From Paraburkholderia phenazinium (GTDB taxonomy: Bacteria; Pseudomonadota; Gammaproteobacteria; Burkholderiales; Burkholderiaceae): DNA of 64,000 nucleotides. The DNA is taken from contig NZ_FNCJ01000009.1 in the NCBI RefSeq assembly GCF_900100735.1, positions 62,001-126,000 of the forward strand, given 5' to 3'. The notes beneath the pieces were generated by a model. That model worked only from the letters and a program-made list of their open reading frames with translations. It had not been told where the DNA came from and did not search any database. Positions within the stretch are counted from its first letter, which is position 1. Each line of letters starts with the position of its first letter. Positions 16,933 through 25,992 of this stretch are shown piece by piece. The position numbers and the translations under genes were made by a program.

Positions 16933-18405
16933 ATGTCACACCATCCAAAGACAGTTCGCCCCCTCGTCATTGCCTCCGTCATGGCTTCCATGGCGATGGT
17001 CGCTATCGAGGCCACCATCGTCTCCACCGCCATGCCGCAGATCGTCACGCAGCTCGGCGGCCTGCACCTGTATAGCTGGGTCTTCTCCTCGTTTCTGCTG
17101 GCACAGACGGCGATGACCGTCGTGTTCGGCAAGCTCGCCGACCTGTATGGCCGCAAGCCCATCGTGTTGATCGGCATTGTCATCTTCCTGGTGGGTTCGG
17201 TGCTCGCCGGGTTTGCGTGGTCGATGCCCGCGATGATCGCGTTCCGGCTGATCCAGGGCGTCGGCGCAGGGGCGATCCAGCCGGTCACGCTGACGATTGT
17301 CGGCGACCTGTATCCGGCGCGCGAACGCGGCAAGATCCAGGGTTACCTCGCGAGCGTGTGGGCGATTGCCGCGGTGGTCGGACCGATGGCAGGCGGTTTG
17401 CTGATACGAGACCTGTCGTGGGCGTGGATCTTCTGGATCAATATTCCGATCGGCCTCGCCTCCGGTGCCGGCTTCCTCGCGTTTCTGCACGAGCATGAAA
17501 AGCGCGAGCGGCCGTCCATCGATATCGCCGGCGCCACGCTCTTCACGGTGTCGATCGGCGCGCTGATGATGGGCCTCACCGACGTCGGCAGCTCCAGCGA
17601 CGCGCTGGTCGCCTTCGAGTTCGCGCTCTTTATCGTCTGCGGTGTGCTGTTCGTCTTGCAGGAGCGCCGCGCCACCGATCCGATGATCTCGTTCGCGCTG
17701 TGGGGGCATCGACCCATCGCGGCGTGTAATGTCGCCACGGTGCTCTCGGGCATGGCGTTGATGGGCCTGACGAGCTTTTTGCCGATGTATGTGCAAGGCG
17801 TGCTGGGCCGCTCGCCGGTGGTGGCCGGTCTCGCCTTGACGATGATGATGGTGGGCTGGCCGAGCGGCGCAACGCTCGCCGCCCGCTCCTTCCACCGGCT
17901 CGGCTTGCGGCGCACGCTGGTCGGCGGCAGCGTGTTTTTGCCGCTCGGCGCGGTGTTCTTTGCGACGCTCGGCCCCGAGAGCAGTCCGGTGTTCGCCGGC
18001 ATCGGTTCGCTGGTGATGGGCTTCGGCATGGGGATTTCCAGCATCAGCGCGATCATCCTGATCCAGGAAATCGTCAAGCCGTCCGAGCGTGGCAGCGCCA
18101 CCGCATCGAATCTGTTCGCCCGCAACCTGGGCAGCACGCTCGGCGCGGCGATGTTCGGCGCGGTGTTGAACTACGGTCTCGCGCACTCGTCCGGCATCGC
18201 CGCCGTGACGGCGGACCAGCTCAGGCAGATTCTCGACGCGGCACCGGGACATGTCGCGAGCGCCACGGCCGTGCGGCTCGCGCTGCATCAGTCGCTGCAT
18301 CTGACCTTCACCTCGATTCTGGTGATCTCGGTGCTGGCGGTGGTTTCGTTGATGCTCGTGCCAGCCATCAAGCTGGAACCGGCGCGGGCGGTGTCGGCGG
18401 GTTGA
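16933..18405 (+). CDS. DHA2-family (EmrB/QacA-like) MFS drug exporter
   Basis: 490 residues, strongly hydrophobic, of the 14-helix DHA2 type. Motifs: the TM1 element IEATIVSTAMPQIVTQLGG (like the D1 motif LDxTIVNVALP), motif A GKLADLYGRKP between TM2 and TM3, RLIQGVGAGAIQP (motif B with its arginine) and motif C-like AAVVGPMAGGLL in TM5. It should be a proton-coupled exporter of drugs or metabolites in the inner membrane. It is monocistronic here: the PagL gene follows after more than 400 bases, and the only nearby control element seen is the inverted repeat at 16806-16841. Substrate cannot be inferred. Confidence 0.88.
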   Translation: MSHHPKTVRPLVIASVMASMAMVAIEATIVSTAMPQIVTQLGGLHLYSWVFSSFLLAQTAMTVVFGKLADLYGRKPIVLIGIVIFLVGSVLAGFAWSMPAMIAFRLIQGVGAGAIQPVTLTIVGDLYPARERGKIQGYLASVWAIAAVVGPMAGGLLIRDLSWAWIFWINIPIGLASGAGFLAFLHEHEKRERPSIDIAGATLFTVSIGALMMGLTDVGSSSDALVAFEFALFIVCGVLFVLQERRATDPMISFALWGHRPIAACNVATVLSGMALMGLTSFLPMYVQGVLGRSPVVAGLALTMMMVGWPSGATLAARSFHRLGLRRTLVGGSVFLPLGAVFFATLGPESSPVFAGIGSLVMGFGMGISSISAIILIQEIVKPSERGSATASNLFARNLGSTLGAAMFGAVLNYGLAHSSGIAAVTADQLRQILDAAPGHVASATAVRLALHQSLHLTFTSILVISVLAVVSLMLVPAIKLEPARAVSAG

Positions 18406-18742
18406 GGGCTGAGATGGGTGGGGAGCTTCAGCCATTCCCACCCTCTTCAATGCATCACGCAACGCCCACTCCAGTACGCGAACTTACGTTCGCTGCACGA
18501 TTTTCACACCTCGGCTAGACTGCCCGAAACCTCGCTCGAGACAAGCGAGCGCGCCATGCGCCACAGGGCGTCAACCCGCCGGCCTTCGATGAACGCCGCC
18601 CGCGCGCCGAATTCAATGCTCTGACAAATTGGCAAATGAATACTCAAGACTATTTCTCGCGGATCGTTGCGGAAATCAACACTCTCATTTGTTACCCAGT
18701 CAATATTCAATGCACGCGTATGGCTCTAGAATCCGGCACGTT

Positions 18743-18766
18743 ATTCAAGCACTTATGCGCTTGAAT
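18743..18766. promoter_or_regulatory. 8-bp inverted repeat upstream of pagL-like gene
   Basis: ATTCAAGC and GCTTGAAT are separated by eight bases, 80 bases before the deacylase gene. Possibly an operator. The remaining gap 18406-18847 shows no other gene or clear structure and is richer in A+T than the flanking genes, as expected of a promoter region. Confidence 0.4.
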
Positions 18767-18847
18767 TGACGGATGGCGCGTTTGCACGGCGCGTCTTAAC
18801 AACAAAGCGCTTGCCCCTGGCAAGGCACTCTGGTTGTCAGAAATCCC

Positions 18848-19414
18848 ATGCGATCGAATAAAAAAACCCGGCAAGGCAAAATACTTCGCGCTCTGGTTTT
18901 TTGCGCGCTAACGATCGGTCCAGCGTGTGCCCATGCCGACCAGTTCGGCGTGCAGTTTGCCGGTGGCGTCGCGGATCACGACATAAAAAAGGCCGATCTC
19001 GGCCTCGTCTGGGACCCTGGTTTAACCTGGTGGGAAATCGGCGGTTATCACTTTACTGTGGTCGGAGAAGCGCACGTCGCCTACTGGGACATCCGGGAGT
19101 CCGGCGCCGCTCACCCGGACATCTGGGAATTCGGCCTGACGCCGGTGTTCCGCTTCATCAAGAGTTCGGGTTGGTTCCGCCCGTACTTCGAAGGTGGCGT
19201 CGGCGTACGCCTGCTTTCGCATGTGCGGGAGACGGAAGACCGCACCCTGTCCTCGTCATTCCAGTTTGCCGACATGCTCGGCGTGGGCGCGCAATTCGGC
19301 GAGCATCAGCAATACCAGGCCGGTATGCGCTTCCAGCACGTCTCGAATGGCGGCCTCGAACACCCCAACCCCGGCGCCAACTTCGGCGAAGTCTATCTGC
19401 AGTACAACTTCTGA
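18848..19414 (+). CDS. pagL: PagL-like lipid A 3-O-deacylase
   Basis: 188 residues: a signal peptide (residues 1 to about 30, ending ACAHA) and an eight-strand beta-barrel pattern ending in the outer-membrane signature QYNF. The active-site block RFQHVSNGGLEHPNPGANF contains H164 and S166, the catalytic His and Ser of PagL, and N167 of the conserved HxSN. In P. aeruginosa PagL the third catalytic residue is Glu 14 positions after the His; here that position is N178, and the nearest acids are E171 and E181. The enzyme removes the 3-position acyl chain of lipid A in the outer membrane, changing immune recognition and permeability. Confidence 0.82.
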   Translation: MRSNKKTRQGKILRALVFCALTIGPACAHADQFGVQFAGGVADHDIKKADLGLVWDPGLTWWEIGGYHFTVVGEAHVAYWDIRESGAAHPDIWEFGLTPVFRFIKSSGWFRPYFEGGVGVRLLSHVRETEDRTLSSSFQFADMLGVGAQFGEHQQYQAGMRFQHVSNGGLEHPNPGANFGEVYLQYNF

Positions 19415-19544
19415 GCGCGCCCGCACGCCGCGCTAGCACAAGGTGTTCCTGATTCGGGCCACTGCGTGCTATCGTTGAGTTGCATCAAAGGACGGTTCAC
19501 GCACCGTCGGGAACCGAACGCAACTCATCGTAGCGAGCGTCGCC

Positions 19545-19910
19545 ATGAGTGAAGTACGCCTCCATCTGAGCCCACGCGACCGCGTGGAACTGCTTTGCTG
19601 GCTCACCTGCGGGAGCCTCGGCGCCTATTACCTCAATGAGACCTGGCCGGAACCCTCGTTCCACGTACAGGCAGCCCACAAGTGGCTTGACCGTCACTTA
19701 CGGGAGGCTGACTGGCTGAGCGTCGCCAAGCTCTCCGCGCTGGCGCTGGAGATTGCCGCCCGCCACGCGCGCTTTGTCGAAGCGGAATGGGCGCGCGACG
19801 CGGTCGAAGAAATCCTCGATACGGACGACCTCGATTTCCAGGCGCGTCTCGTTCTGCAAGTGCTGACCGACTGCCAGCTCGCCCTGGCGGATAAGCGCAT
19901 CGCAGACTGA
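19545..19910 (+). CDS. Small acidic protein of unknown function
   Basis: 121 residues without signal peptide or membrane segment, predicted largely helical (LSALALEIAARHARFVEAEW, FQARLVLQVLTDCQLALADK). Start ATG 19545 follows an AGCGAGCG stretch that is a weak ribosome site. I do not recognise the family. It lies 130 bases after the deacylase gene in the same direction, but the gap and its cytoplasmic look argue against a shared job. Confidence 0.6.
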   Translation: MSEVRLHLSPRDRVELLCWLTCGSLGAYYLNETWPEPSFHVQAAHKWLDRHLREADWLSVAKLSALALEIAARHARFVEAEWARDAVEEILDTDDLDFQARLVLQVLTDCQLALADKRIAD

Positions 19911-20453
19911 ACCGCACGCCATCGCGCGATTACCGCCAGCCCGCCAGGGTTTTCACGTAGCGCAGCGTCGCGGCGACGCACCCCACGCTCAGGTCGGCTC
20001 ATGCCCGACCGATGATGGCTCGTGCACGCCGCTTAACCCCACCCCGAAGTTCAGCCTGAGCCATTTTCCGTCGCTGCATTTTACTAAGGGATGCTGACTA
20101 TATGGCTCCCACTATGGGAAGTCATTTCCCTTAACCACGCCAGCCACGCCAGCCGCGACCCTATTCGCAGCACTTCCCTGCTTGTCCCGCCGCTGCGGCG
20201 CGCTTACCACCCGCAGCGGAGCGCCCAAACGTTTGCGCCCTCAATCTGAAGCGTCTGCTGCACATGGCGGCACGCCGCGTTACCGCGCCGAGGCCCGCCC
20301 ACAGGCACGAAGGCCACATAAACCCGCGCGTCGCGCTAAAGAGATCGGTAAATGCGTCGTTATCCACTGGTATGAGGCAGCAAAGTTTGCCGAAGGTCAG
20401 CGAGTCCATAGAAGACCGCTTGAGCAGGGCCACACACTCCGCAGGGGATTACA
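19911..20453. other. Intergenic region before the motor-like operon
   Basis: About 540 bases with no supportable gene. It holds a short hairpin (GGGAA, five-base loop, TTCCC at 20116-20130) and presumably the promoter of the operon beginning at 20454. No sigma-28 flagellar promoter consensus is apparent, which agrees with a non-flagellar role for the downstream MotA/MotB-like pair. Confidence 0.45.
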
Positions 20454-21680
20454 TTGAATCAGCAACAGTCGTCAAGGTCGCGGACCGCCGCTCCGGGCGA
20501 AATCATCTACTCGGAAGGGTACGTTGGAACCTCCGCCATCTACGTGATCGCAGACGGCAAAGTCGAAATCTCTACACAGTGCGACGAAAAGCGGGTGGTG
20601 CTCGCCACCCTCGGCAAAGGCGAAATCTTCGGTGAGTCGGCCTTGCTGCCGTCCGAGCCCCGCGGCTCGACCGCCAAGGCCCTGACTTTCTGCCGCCTGA
20701 CGGTCGTCGAAACCAGCCTCGTGGAGCAGGAACTGGAGCGCGTCTCGCCGCTGCTTCGTCACCTGGTACGCACGCTGATTCGCCGCACCAAGCGCAAAGA
20801 CGATCTGCTCGCCACTTACACCCATGCTGACTTTCTGCCCGGCGTGCTGTCCTACGCTCACGTGCTGGCGTTGATGGCCGGTAACGACAACCGCGACGAG
20901 TGGACGCGCCGCTCGTCGAACGAGGAAACCTCGGTGCCGCTCGCGGAAGTCATCAAGAAGTGCCGCGCCATCGCCGGACATTCCCGCCTGCACGTCATGG
21001 CCATGCTCAAGCGCATGGAAAAGCTCAACCTGGTGAGCTTCGATGCCGGGCGCCCGGAACTCGTCGGTAAGGGTTCAGCCTCCAACGACGGCGCCGCAGG
21101 CCGCCACATGGTCACCTTCGACCCGGTGCGCATCACCGAGCGCGCCCAGCAGGTGGCCGATCACGATCTGGACGTGGCGATTACCGGCGAACTCGAGCTG
21201 ATCGAACTGTCGGATCTCGAGGCGCTGATCGGCGTCGAACGGCAGTTGATCCTCAAGAAGCTGTCGCACTCGGAAATCGCCGAGGACATTTTTGCGTTCC
21301 GCAAGACCAAGGTGCTGAACTACATCGAAGAAAACGGCACGGCCTATTTCTCGAAGCGCAAGATCCGTTCGGCAAGCGAGCTCGAATCGCTTGCTGACCT
21401 CGAATACATCGACCAGCGCACCCTGTTCGACGCGGTCAGCGCTTTCGACACCTACGATCTCGCCAAGCTGCTCACCGCGATGGCCGATCACGCGATTGCC
21501 GACCGGTTGCTCTCGGTGATGACCCAGGCGCGCCAGAACGAGATCTCCTGGATCATGCGGCGCGACGTCAAGGTCGATCCGCTGGAGATACCGGAGATCG
21601 AGCAACGCTTTATCGACCTGGTGAAGAGCATCAAATCGCCGTCGATGAGCGCGTCGATTCCGGTCGGCTCGCCGGTCTAG
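20454..21680 (+). CDS. Cyclic-nucleotide-binding, winged-helix and FliG-like protein
   Basis: 408 residues. The start is TTG at 20454 with AGGGG seven bases upstream. Residues about 13-90 form a cNMP-binding beta-barrel with the phosphate cassette FGESALLPSEPRGSTAKA (R70 the ligand arginine). Residues about 160-195 (VPLAEVIKKCRAIAGHSRLH then VMAMLKRMEKLNLVSFD) look like a Crp-type helix-turn-helix or a derived winged helix. From about 240 to the end the protein is helical and resembles the FliG middle and C-terminal repeats (LIGVERQLILKKLSHSEIAE; LLSVMTQARQNEISWIMRRD then VKVDPLEIPEIEQRFIDLV). It is first in an operon with MotA- and MotB-like genes, so it may be a rotor-like or gating partner controlled by a cyclic nucleotide. 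The FliG link is pattern-based inference. Confidence 0.7.
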   Translation: MNQQQSSRSRTAAPGEIIYSEGYVGTSAIYVIADGKVEISTQCDEKRVVLATLGKGEIFGESALLPSEPRGSTAKALTFCRLTVVETSLVEQELERVSPLLRHLVRTLIRRTKRKDDLLATYTHADFLPGVLSYAHVLALMAGNDNRDEWTRRSSNEETSVPLAEVIKKCRAIAGHSRLHVMAMLKRMEKLNLVSFDAGRPELVGKGSASNDGAAGRHMVTFDPVRITERAQQVADHDLDVAITGELELIELSDLEALIGVERQLILKKLSHSEIAEDIFAFRKTKVLNYIEENGTAYFSKRKIRSASELESLADLEYIDQRTLFDAVSAFDTYDLAKLLTAMADHAIADRLLSVMTQARQNEISWIMRRDVKVDPLEIPEIEQRFIDLVKSIKSPSMSASIPVGSPV

Positions 21681-21798
21681 CAGGCGAACGCGCAGGACGG
21701 CGCACGGTGCACCACGCGCCGTGCGCCGCCGTGTGCCGCCCGATCAGCCTTGAACAGCACGAACCCGCCGTCCTTCATTTGAATTTTCGAGGTCTTTT

Positions 21799-22563
21799 AT
21801 GGATTTCCTGACGCTCTGTGGTGCCGTTGTCGGCATCGCAGCCATCGTGCTCGGCTTTTCGCTGGAAGGCGGGCGCTTTGCCTCGCTGTTCCAGCTCGAA
21901 GCGCTCGTCATCGTGCTCGGCGGCACGATCGGCGCCGTGATGGTTCAGAACACCTGGGGACGCTTTTCCGACGGTGTGCGGCAATTGCGGCTCGCCTTCG
22001 TCACCGCCAAACCGGTCGATCAGGAAAACCTCTCGGTACTGCTCGAGTGGGGCCACAAGGCCAAGCTGAACGGCATGCTCGCGTTCGAGTCAATGGATCC
22101 GGCCGGGATTCATCCGTTCGCCAAGCGCGGGCTCGAACTGATCGCCAACGGCGTCGCCACGGCCGTCATCGAAGACGCGCTGCAACGCGAACTGGACGCC
22201 TACGAACGCAATCACATGGCAGCCGCACGCATCTGGCTGCAGGCGGGCGGCTACGCGCCGACCTTCGGCATTCTCGGCGCCGTGCTGGGGCTGATCCAGG
22301 TGACGGGCCACATCCTCGAACCGGCGCAGCTTGGCCAGGGCGTGGCGGTCGCCTTCGTGACGACGCTGTATGGCCTCGCGCTCGCCAACGTGCTGTTTCT
22401 GCCGATCTACGGCAAGATCAAGGCGCAGGTGGATAGCGAACTGCGCTACCGCAAGCTGTACTTCGACGGGCTGCTGGCCATCTCGCGCAGGGAATCGCCG
22501 CAGACCATCGAGACGCGCCTCACCGGCGACGTCCGCGAACGCTCCAAAGAACTGCTGGCGTAA
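21799..22563 (+). CDS. motA: MotA/PomA-like ion-channel stator subunit
   Basis: 254 residues with four membrane segments in the MotA pattern: TM1 and TM2 near residues 5-50 (GAVVGIAAIVLGFSLEGG, LVIVLGGTIGAVMVQ), a large cytoplasmic loop, then TM3 and TM4 (YAPTFGILGAVLGLIQVTGH and VAVAFVTTLYGLALANVLFL). The loop ARG-rich segments and the TM3 glycine-proline signature YAPTFGILGAVLGL are diagnostic of the MotA/TolQ/ExbB superfamily. With the next gene it forms a proton- or sodium-conducting stator. No flagellar genes are near, so the gene symbol is by family only. Confidence 0.85.
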   Translation: MDFLTLCGAVVGIAAIVLGFSLEGGRFASLFQLEALVIVLGGTIGAVMVQNTWGRFSDGVRQLRLAFVTAKPVDQENLSVLLEWGHKAKLNGMLAFESMDPAGIHPFAKRGLELIANGVATAVIEDALQRELDAYERNHMAAARIWLQAGGYAPTFGILGAVLGLIQVTGHILEPAQLGQGVAVAFVTTLYGLALANVLFLPIYGKIKAQVDSELRYRKLYFDGLLAISRRESPQTIETRLTGDVRERSKELLA

Positions 22564-22569
22564 TCCACC

Positions 22570-23265
22570 ATGGCGCTCGCATCCGAACGACACAATCCGA
22601 AGCTCGACGACGACGTGGAGGCCCGGCCCGAGCGTTGGCTGCTCTCCTACTCGGACCTCGTCACCACGCTGATGGTGCTGTTTCTGGCGCTGTATGCCAT
22701 CCAGCTGGCGAAATACCACGAACTGGAAATCAAGCTGCTGGAAGCCTCGCGCAGCGTCAAGAACGACAAGGCGCCGGCCGCCGTTGCGACGCTCAGCCCG
22801 CCAGGCAGTCCCACAAGCGGTGCGCCGCTGGCCTCGAAAACCGAACTGCTGTCGCTGTTGAAGGTGCTGCGCGATAAAGGGCAAATCAATATCGACGAAC
22901 AGACCGGCGGCGTGGAAATCGGCATCAATGCGAAGGTGCTGTTTCGCCCGGGCGATGCGCATTTGCTGCCGGATTCGACCGACGTGCTCGACCAGGTGGC
23001 CGCCGCGTTGAAGGATTATTCGACCCACAACATTCTGGTAGAAGGACACACCGACAGCACGCCGATCTCGAACGCGAAGTACGAATCGAACTGGGAGCTC
23101 TCGTCCGCTCGCGCCGGCGCGGTGGTGCGATTCTTCGTGGATAAGGGCATCGAGCCGCATCGCCTCGCGGCTATCGGCCGCTCCGACAATATCCCGCTGA
23201 TGATCGGCGACGATGCCGTGGCGCGCGCCGCCAACCGCCGCGTGACCATACTCGTTCAGTATTGA
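22570..23265 (+). CDS. motB: MotB-like OmpA-domain stator subunit
   Basis: 231 residues starting six bases after the motA-like stop. One membrane helix near residues 24-45 contains SYSDLVTTLMVLFLALYA, whose aspartate matches the ion-binding Asp of MotB. A periplasmic linker follows, then an OmpA/MotB peptidoglycan-binding domain (residues about 105-230) with VEGHTDSTPISNAKYESNWE, LSSARAGAVVRFF and the arginine-rich NRRVTILV. It anchors the stator to the cell wall. The tight linkage to the motA-like and cNMP/FliG-like genes suggests one machine. Confidence 0.87.
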   Translation: MALASERHNPKLDDDVEARPERWLLSYSDLVTTLMVLFLALYAIQLAKYHELEIKLLEASRSVKNDKAPAAVATLSPPGSPTSGAPLASKTELLSLLKVLRDKGQINIDEQTGGVEIGINAKVLFRPGDAHLLPDSTDVLDQVAAALKDYSTHNILVEGHTDSTPISNAKYESNWELSSARAGAVVRFFVDKGIEPHRLAAIGRSDNIPLMIGDDAVARAANRRVTILVQY

Positions 23266-23358
23266 GCGCATCCCCGGCTGCGGACTTCGTAGCAAACATC
23301 CCTCAGACCAAAGCCAGTCCTGCTACGCTATAGACGCGGCCAGCCCGGGGGCGCCGAT

Positions 23359-23376
23359 GCACAGCCCCGGCTGTGC
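23359..23376. terminator. Short GC-rich hairpin after motB-like gene
   Basis: GCACAGCC and GGCTGTGC form an 8-bp stem with a two-base loop about 100 bases after the motB-like stop. There is no T-run, so termination may be weak or Rho-assisted. Confidence 0.35.
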
Positions 23377-23475
23377 AGGCCTCACTGCGCGCACCATACT
23401 GTGCCGGCCGCATTGAGCGAGCTGCACCGAGCCGCTTGCCGGTTAAACCATGCCCGCCACAAGAACGGAGCTTTC

Positions 23476-24807
23476 ATGCGACACCCGCGCCCACGTCCTC
23501 CGCAGTTTCAAGGCGAGCATTCCCATGCGGATCTGCGCGATCTGACCTTGACGTTCGCGCCGGTCGCCGTGTTCGTGGTGCTGGTGATCACGCTGGTCGT
23601 GTGGCTCGTCGATCCGGCGCCGCCGCGCACCATTACGATGAGCGCCGGCCCACACGACAGTTCGTTTCTGCTGGCGGCCAACGAGTACAAGAAGATTCTC
23701 GCGCGCAACGGCATCACGCTGAAGGTGCTGGAATCGGACGGCTCGATGCAGAACCTGCACCGGCTGCTGGACCCCAAACAGCATGTGGATATTGCGCTCG
23801 TGCAGGGCGGCGTGGCCGGCGGGCTCGACATCTCCTCGCTGATGTCGCTCGGCAGTGTGTTCTACGACCCGGTGGTGGTGTTCTATCGCGGCACCGGCAT
23901 CACGCGCCTCTCGGAACTCGAAGGCAAGCGCATCGCCATTGGCCGCGAAGGCAGCGGCACGCGGGTGCTGGCGCTCAAGCTGCTGGAGGCGAACGGCATC
24001 GAGCCGGGGCGCGACACGCCGCTGTTGCCCGACGACGGGCTGCAAGCCGCCACCAAGCTGGTCTCGGGCGAGGCCGATGCGGCGATCCTGAACGGCGATT
24101 CGGCCACCCGTGCCCTGATGCTGCGTCTGCTGCGCGTGCCCGGCATCTCGGTGATGGACTTCGAGGAGGCCAATGCCTATACGCGGCTCTTTCCGTATCT
24201 GGACGAAATCGACCTGCCGCCGGGCGTGCTCGACCTGCGCCGCAAGATCCCGCCCGACACGGTCCACCTGATCAGCCCGACCGTCGAACTGGTGGCGCGT
24301 ACCAACCTGCACCCGGCCATCTCGGACCTGCTGATCGAAGCCGCTCAGGAGATCCACGGCATGCCCGGTCTGTTGCAACACGCGGGGCAATTCCCGAGTC
24401 CGGTCGCCCACGAGTATCCGATCAGCGACGACGCCCAGCGCTACTACAAGACCGGCAAGAGCTTCCTGTACCGCAACCTGCCGTTCTGGCTGGCGAGCAT
24501 CGGCGACCGCACGCTGGTTCTGCTGCTGCCGGTTGCGGTACTGCTGTTCCCTGCCCTGCGGCTGGTCCCGGCGCTGTATAGATGGCGTGTGAGGTCGCGC
24601 ATTTACCGCTACTACGGTTCGTTGATCGCGATCGAACGCGAAGCGTTGAAAGACCCCTCGCCCGCTCAGCGCCAGGCGCTTTTCCAGGAGCTGGATCAGA
24701 TCGAAGAGTCGCTCAACAGCCTGCGCATGCCGCTCGCTTACGCCGATGCGTTTTATGTGCTGCGGGAGCATGTTGGGTTTGTGCGGGTGCGGCTGGGGCA
24801 GGCTTGA
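23476..24807 (+). CDS. Membrane-anchored TAXI-family solute-binding protein
   Basis: 443 residues from ATG 23476, chosen for its GGAG five bases upstream over a start 75 bases earlier. An N-terminal membrane helix (FAPVAVFVVLVITLVVWLV) is followed by a TRAP-TAXI periplasmic binding domain (residues about 50-325) with MSAGPHDSSFLLAANEYKKI, ALVQGGVAGG, GKRIAIGREGSGTRVLALKL and ISPTVELVARTNLHP. A second membrane helix near 345-365 and a coiled cytoplasmic tail follow, features absent from ordinary soluble TAXI proteins. No DctM/DctQ permease lies beside it. It may sense rather than transport its ligand. Confidence 0.8.
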   Translation: MRHPRPRPPQFQGEHSHADLRDLTLTFAPVAVFVVLVITLVVWLVDPAPPRTITMSAGPHDSSFLLAANEYKKILARNGITLKVLESDGSMQNLHRLLDPKQHVDIALVQGGVAGGLDISSLMSLGSVFYDPVVVFYRGTGITRLSELEGKRIAIGREGSGTRVLALKLLEANGIEPGRDTPLLPDDGLQAATKLVSGEADAAILNGDSATRALMLRLLRVPGISVMDFEEANAYTRLFPYLDEIDLPPGVLDLRRKIPPDTVHLISPTVELVARTNLHPAISDLLIEAAQEIHGMPGLLQHAGQFPSPVAHEYPISDDAQRYYKTGKSFLYRNLPFWLASIGDRTLVLLLPVAVLLFPALRLVPALYRWRVRSRIYRYYGSLIAIEREALKDPSPAQRQALFQELDQIEESLNSLRMPLAYADAFYVLREHVGFVRVRLGQA

Positions 24808-24884
24808 GGGGGTGGTCCTGATTGACGCTTGCCAGGCTCGCCGTCAGAATGCGGCCTGTCAAAACTCCTGACCGATGAGCCCGC

Positions 24885-25751
24885 ATGTCGCACGCCCAAG
24901 ATGCAGCACACGAACTGCCCGCCACATGCCCTAACTGCGATGCCCCCGTTCACGGGCCGTTCTGCGCGCAGTGCGGCCAGGAGACGGTTCACGAAATGCC
25001 GACCTTGCGCGAGTTCGCGCACCAGTACCTGCATCATTACGTCGCCGCGGAGGGCAAGCTGCTGCCTACCGTCAAGATGTTGCTGTTCAAGCCGGGACAA
25101 CTGACGCTCGAGTATCTCGAAGGCAGGCGGCGGCGCTATGTGATGCCGCTGCCGCTCTATGTTACGTTCAGCTTTCTGTTTTTTCTGCTGCTGAGCTGGT
25201 CGGGGGCGATGACGCATCCGCATCTCGTGTACATCGACAATCAGCCCGCGGCGCACCCCACCCAGGCGCTTAGCGCCCTCGCCGCCTCTGAGACCGATGC
25301 GGGCGACAAGCAGGTGCTGAATTTAGCCGCCAGTGCGATGAGCGTACTGGATCAACCAGACAAGCTTGCCGAGTTCAGCGAACACCTGCTGCATCGGCTG
25401 CCGTATGCGGTGTTCGTGCTGATGCCGGTGTTTGCGGCGATGTGTGCGCTCGTTTATCGTCGCCGGCGGCAGAACTACGGTATGCATCTGCTGTTTACCG
25501 TGCATTTGCACGCGTTTATTTTCGCGGTGTTTCTGGTGTGCCTCGTGCCCGGTGTGAGCGGCTATGCGGCGTGGGCCGCGCTCGTGATCCTCGCCTATCT
25601 GATCGTGGCGCTCAAGCGTGTGTATGGTGGGCGGTGGTGGCCGCAGGTCGTGCGCGGGGTGGTGCTGGCTGGCTGTTATGGCCTGGTTAGCGGCATCGCA
25701 CTGGCGGTGGTTACCTTCATTTCCAGCGGGGTTCATCTGCGGCTTTCTTGA
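24885..25751 (+). CDS. DUF3667-type zinc-ribbon membrane protein
   Basis: 288 residues. The N-terminus has a zinc ribbon, CPNC (C15, C18) and CAQC (C27, C30), followed by TLREFAHQYLHHY and the conserved LLFKPGQLTLEYLEGRRRRY that marks the DUF3667 family. Then come four or more membrane segments (YVTFSFLFFLLLSW; YAVFVLMPVFAAMCALVY; LHAFIFAVFLVCLVPG; GLVSGIALAVVTFIS). The function of the family is unknown. It stands alone about 80 bases after the TAXI protein. Confidence 0.8.
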   Translation: MSHAQDAAHELPATCPNCDAPVHGPFCAQCGQETVHEMPTLREFAHQYLHHYVAAEGKLLPTVKMLLFKPGQLTLEYLEGRRRRYVMPLPLYVTFSFLFFLLLSWSGAMTHPHLVYIDNQPAAHPTQALSALAASETDAGDKQVLNLAASAMSVLDQPDKLAEFSEHLLHRLPYAVFVLMPVFAAMCALVYRRRRQNYGMHLLFTVHLHAFIFAVFLVCLVPGVSGYAAWAALVILAYLIVALKRVYGGRWWPQVVRGVVLAGCYGLVSGIALAVVTFISSGVHLRLS

Positions 25752-25992
25752 GGGGCTTTGCGGTGACGGTCCTATCGCGGCCCCCTCTTGTTGCAAAGCC
25801 ATTACTGTTATTACCGTTCGTTGCGGTCGTTCGTGCGCAATACGGGTGCGCCTCAAGCCGCGCGTGGCTGGCGCGTTATTTCACGCTCCTTTGCAAAGAT
25901 TTCTGCCGTCAACTTTGTTGCACTTGCGTAACTCAAGGGCGTCTCGGCACAGCTACAGTTAAGCCGTCATCCCCCTGTTACGGAGGTCCAAC

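Noticed and set aside
20454..23265. Identification as a Zorya (ZorAB) defence system
   Set aside because: The MotA-like protein lacks the long cytoplasmic helical tail of ZorA, and no ZorC/D/E-type nuclease or helicase gene follows.
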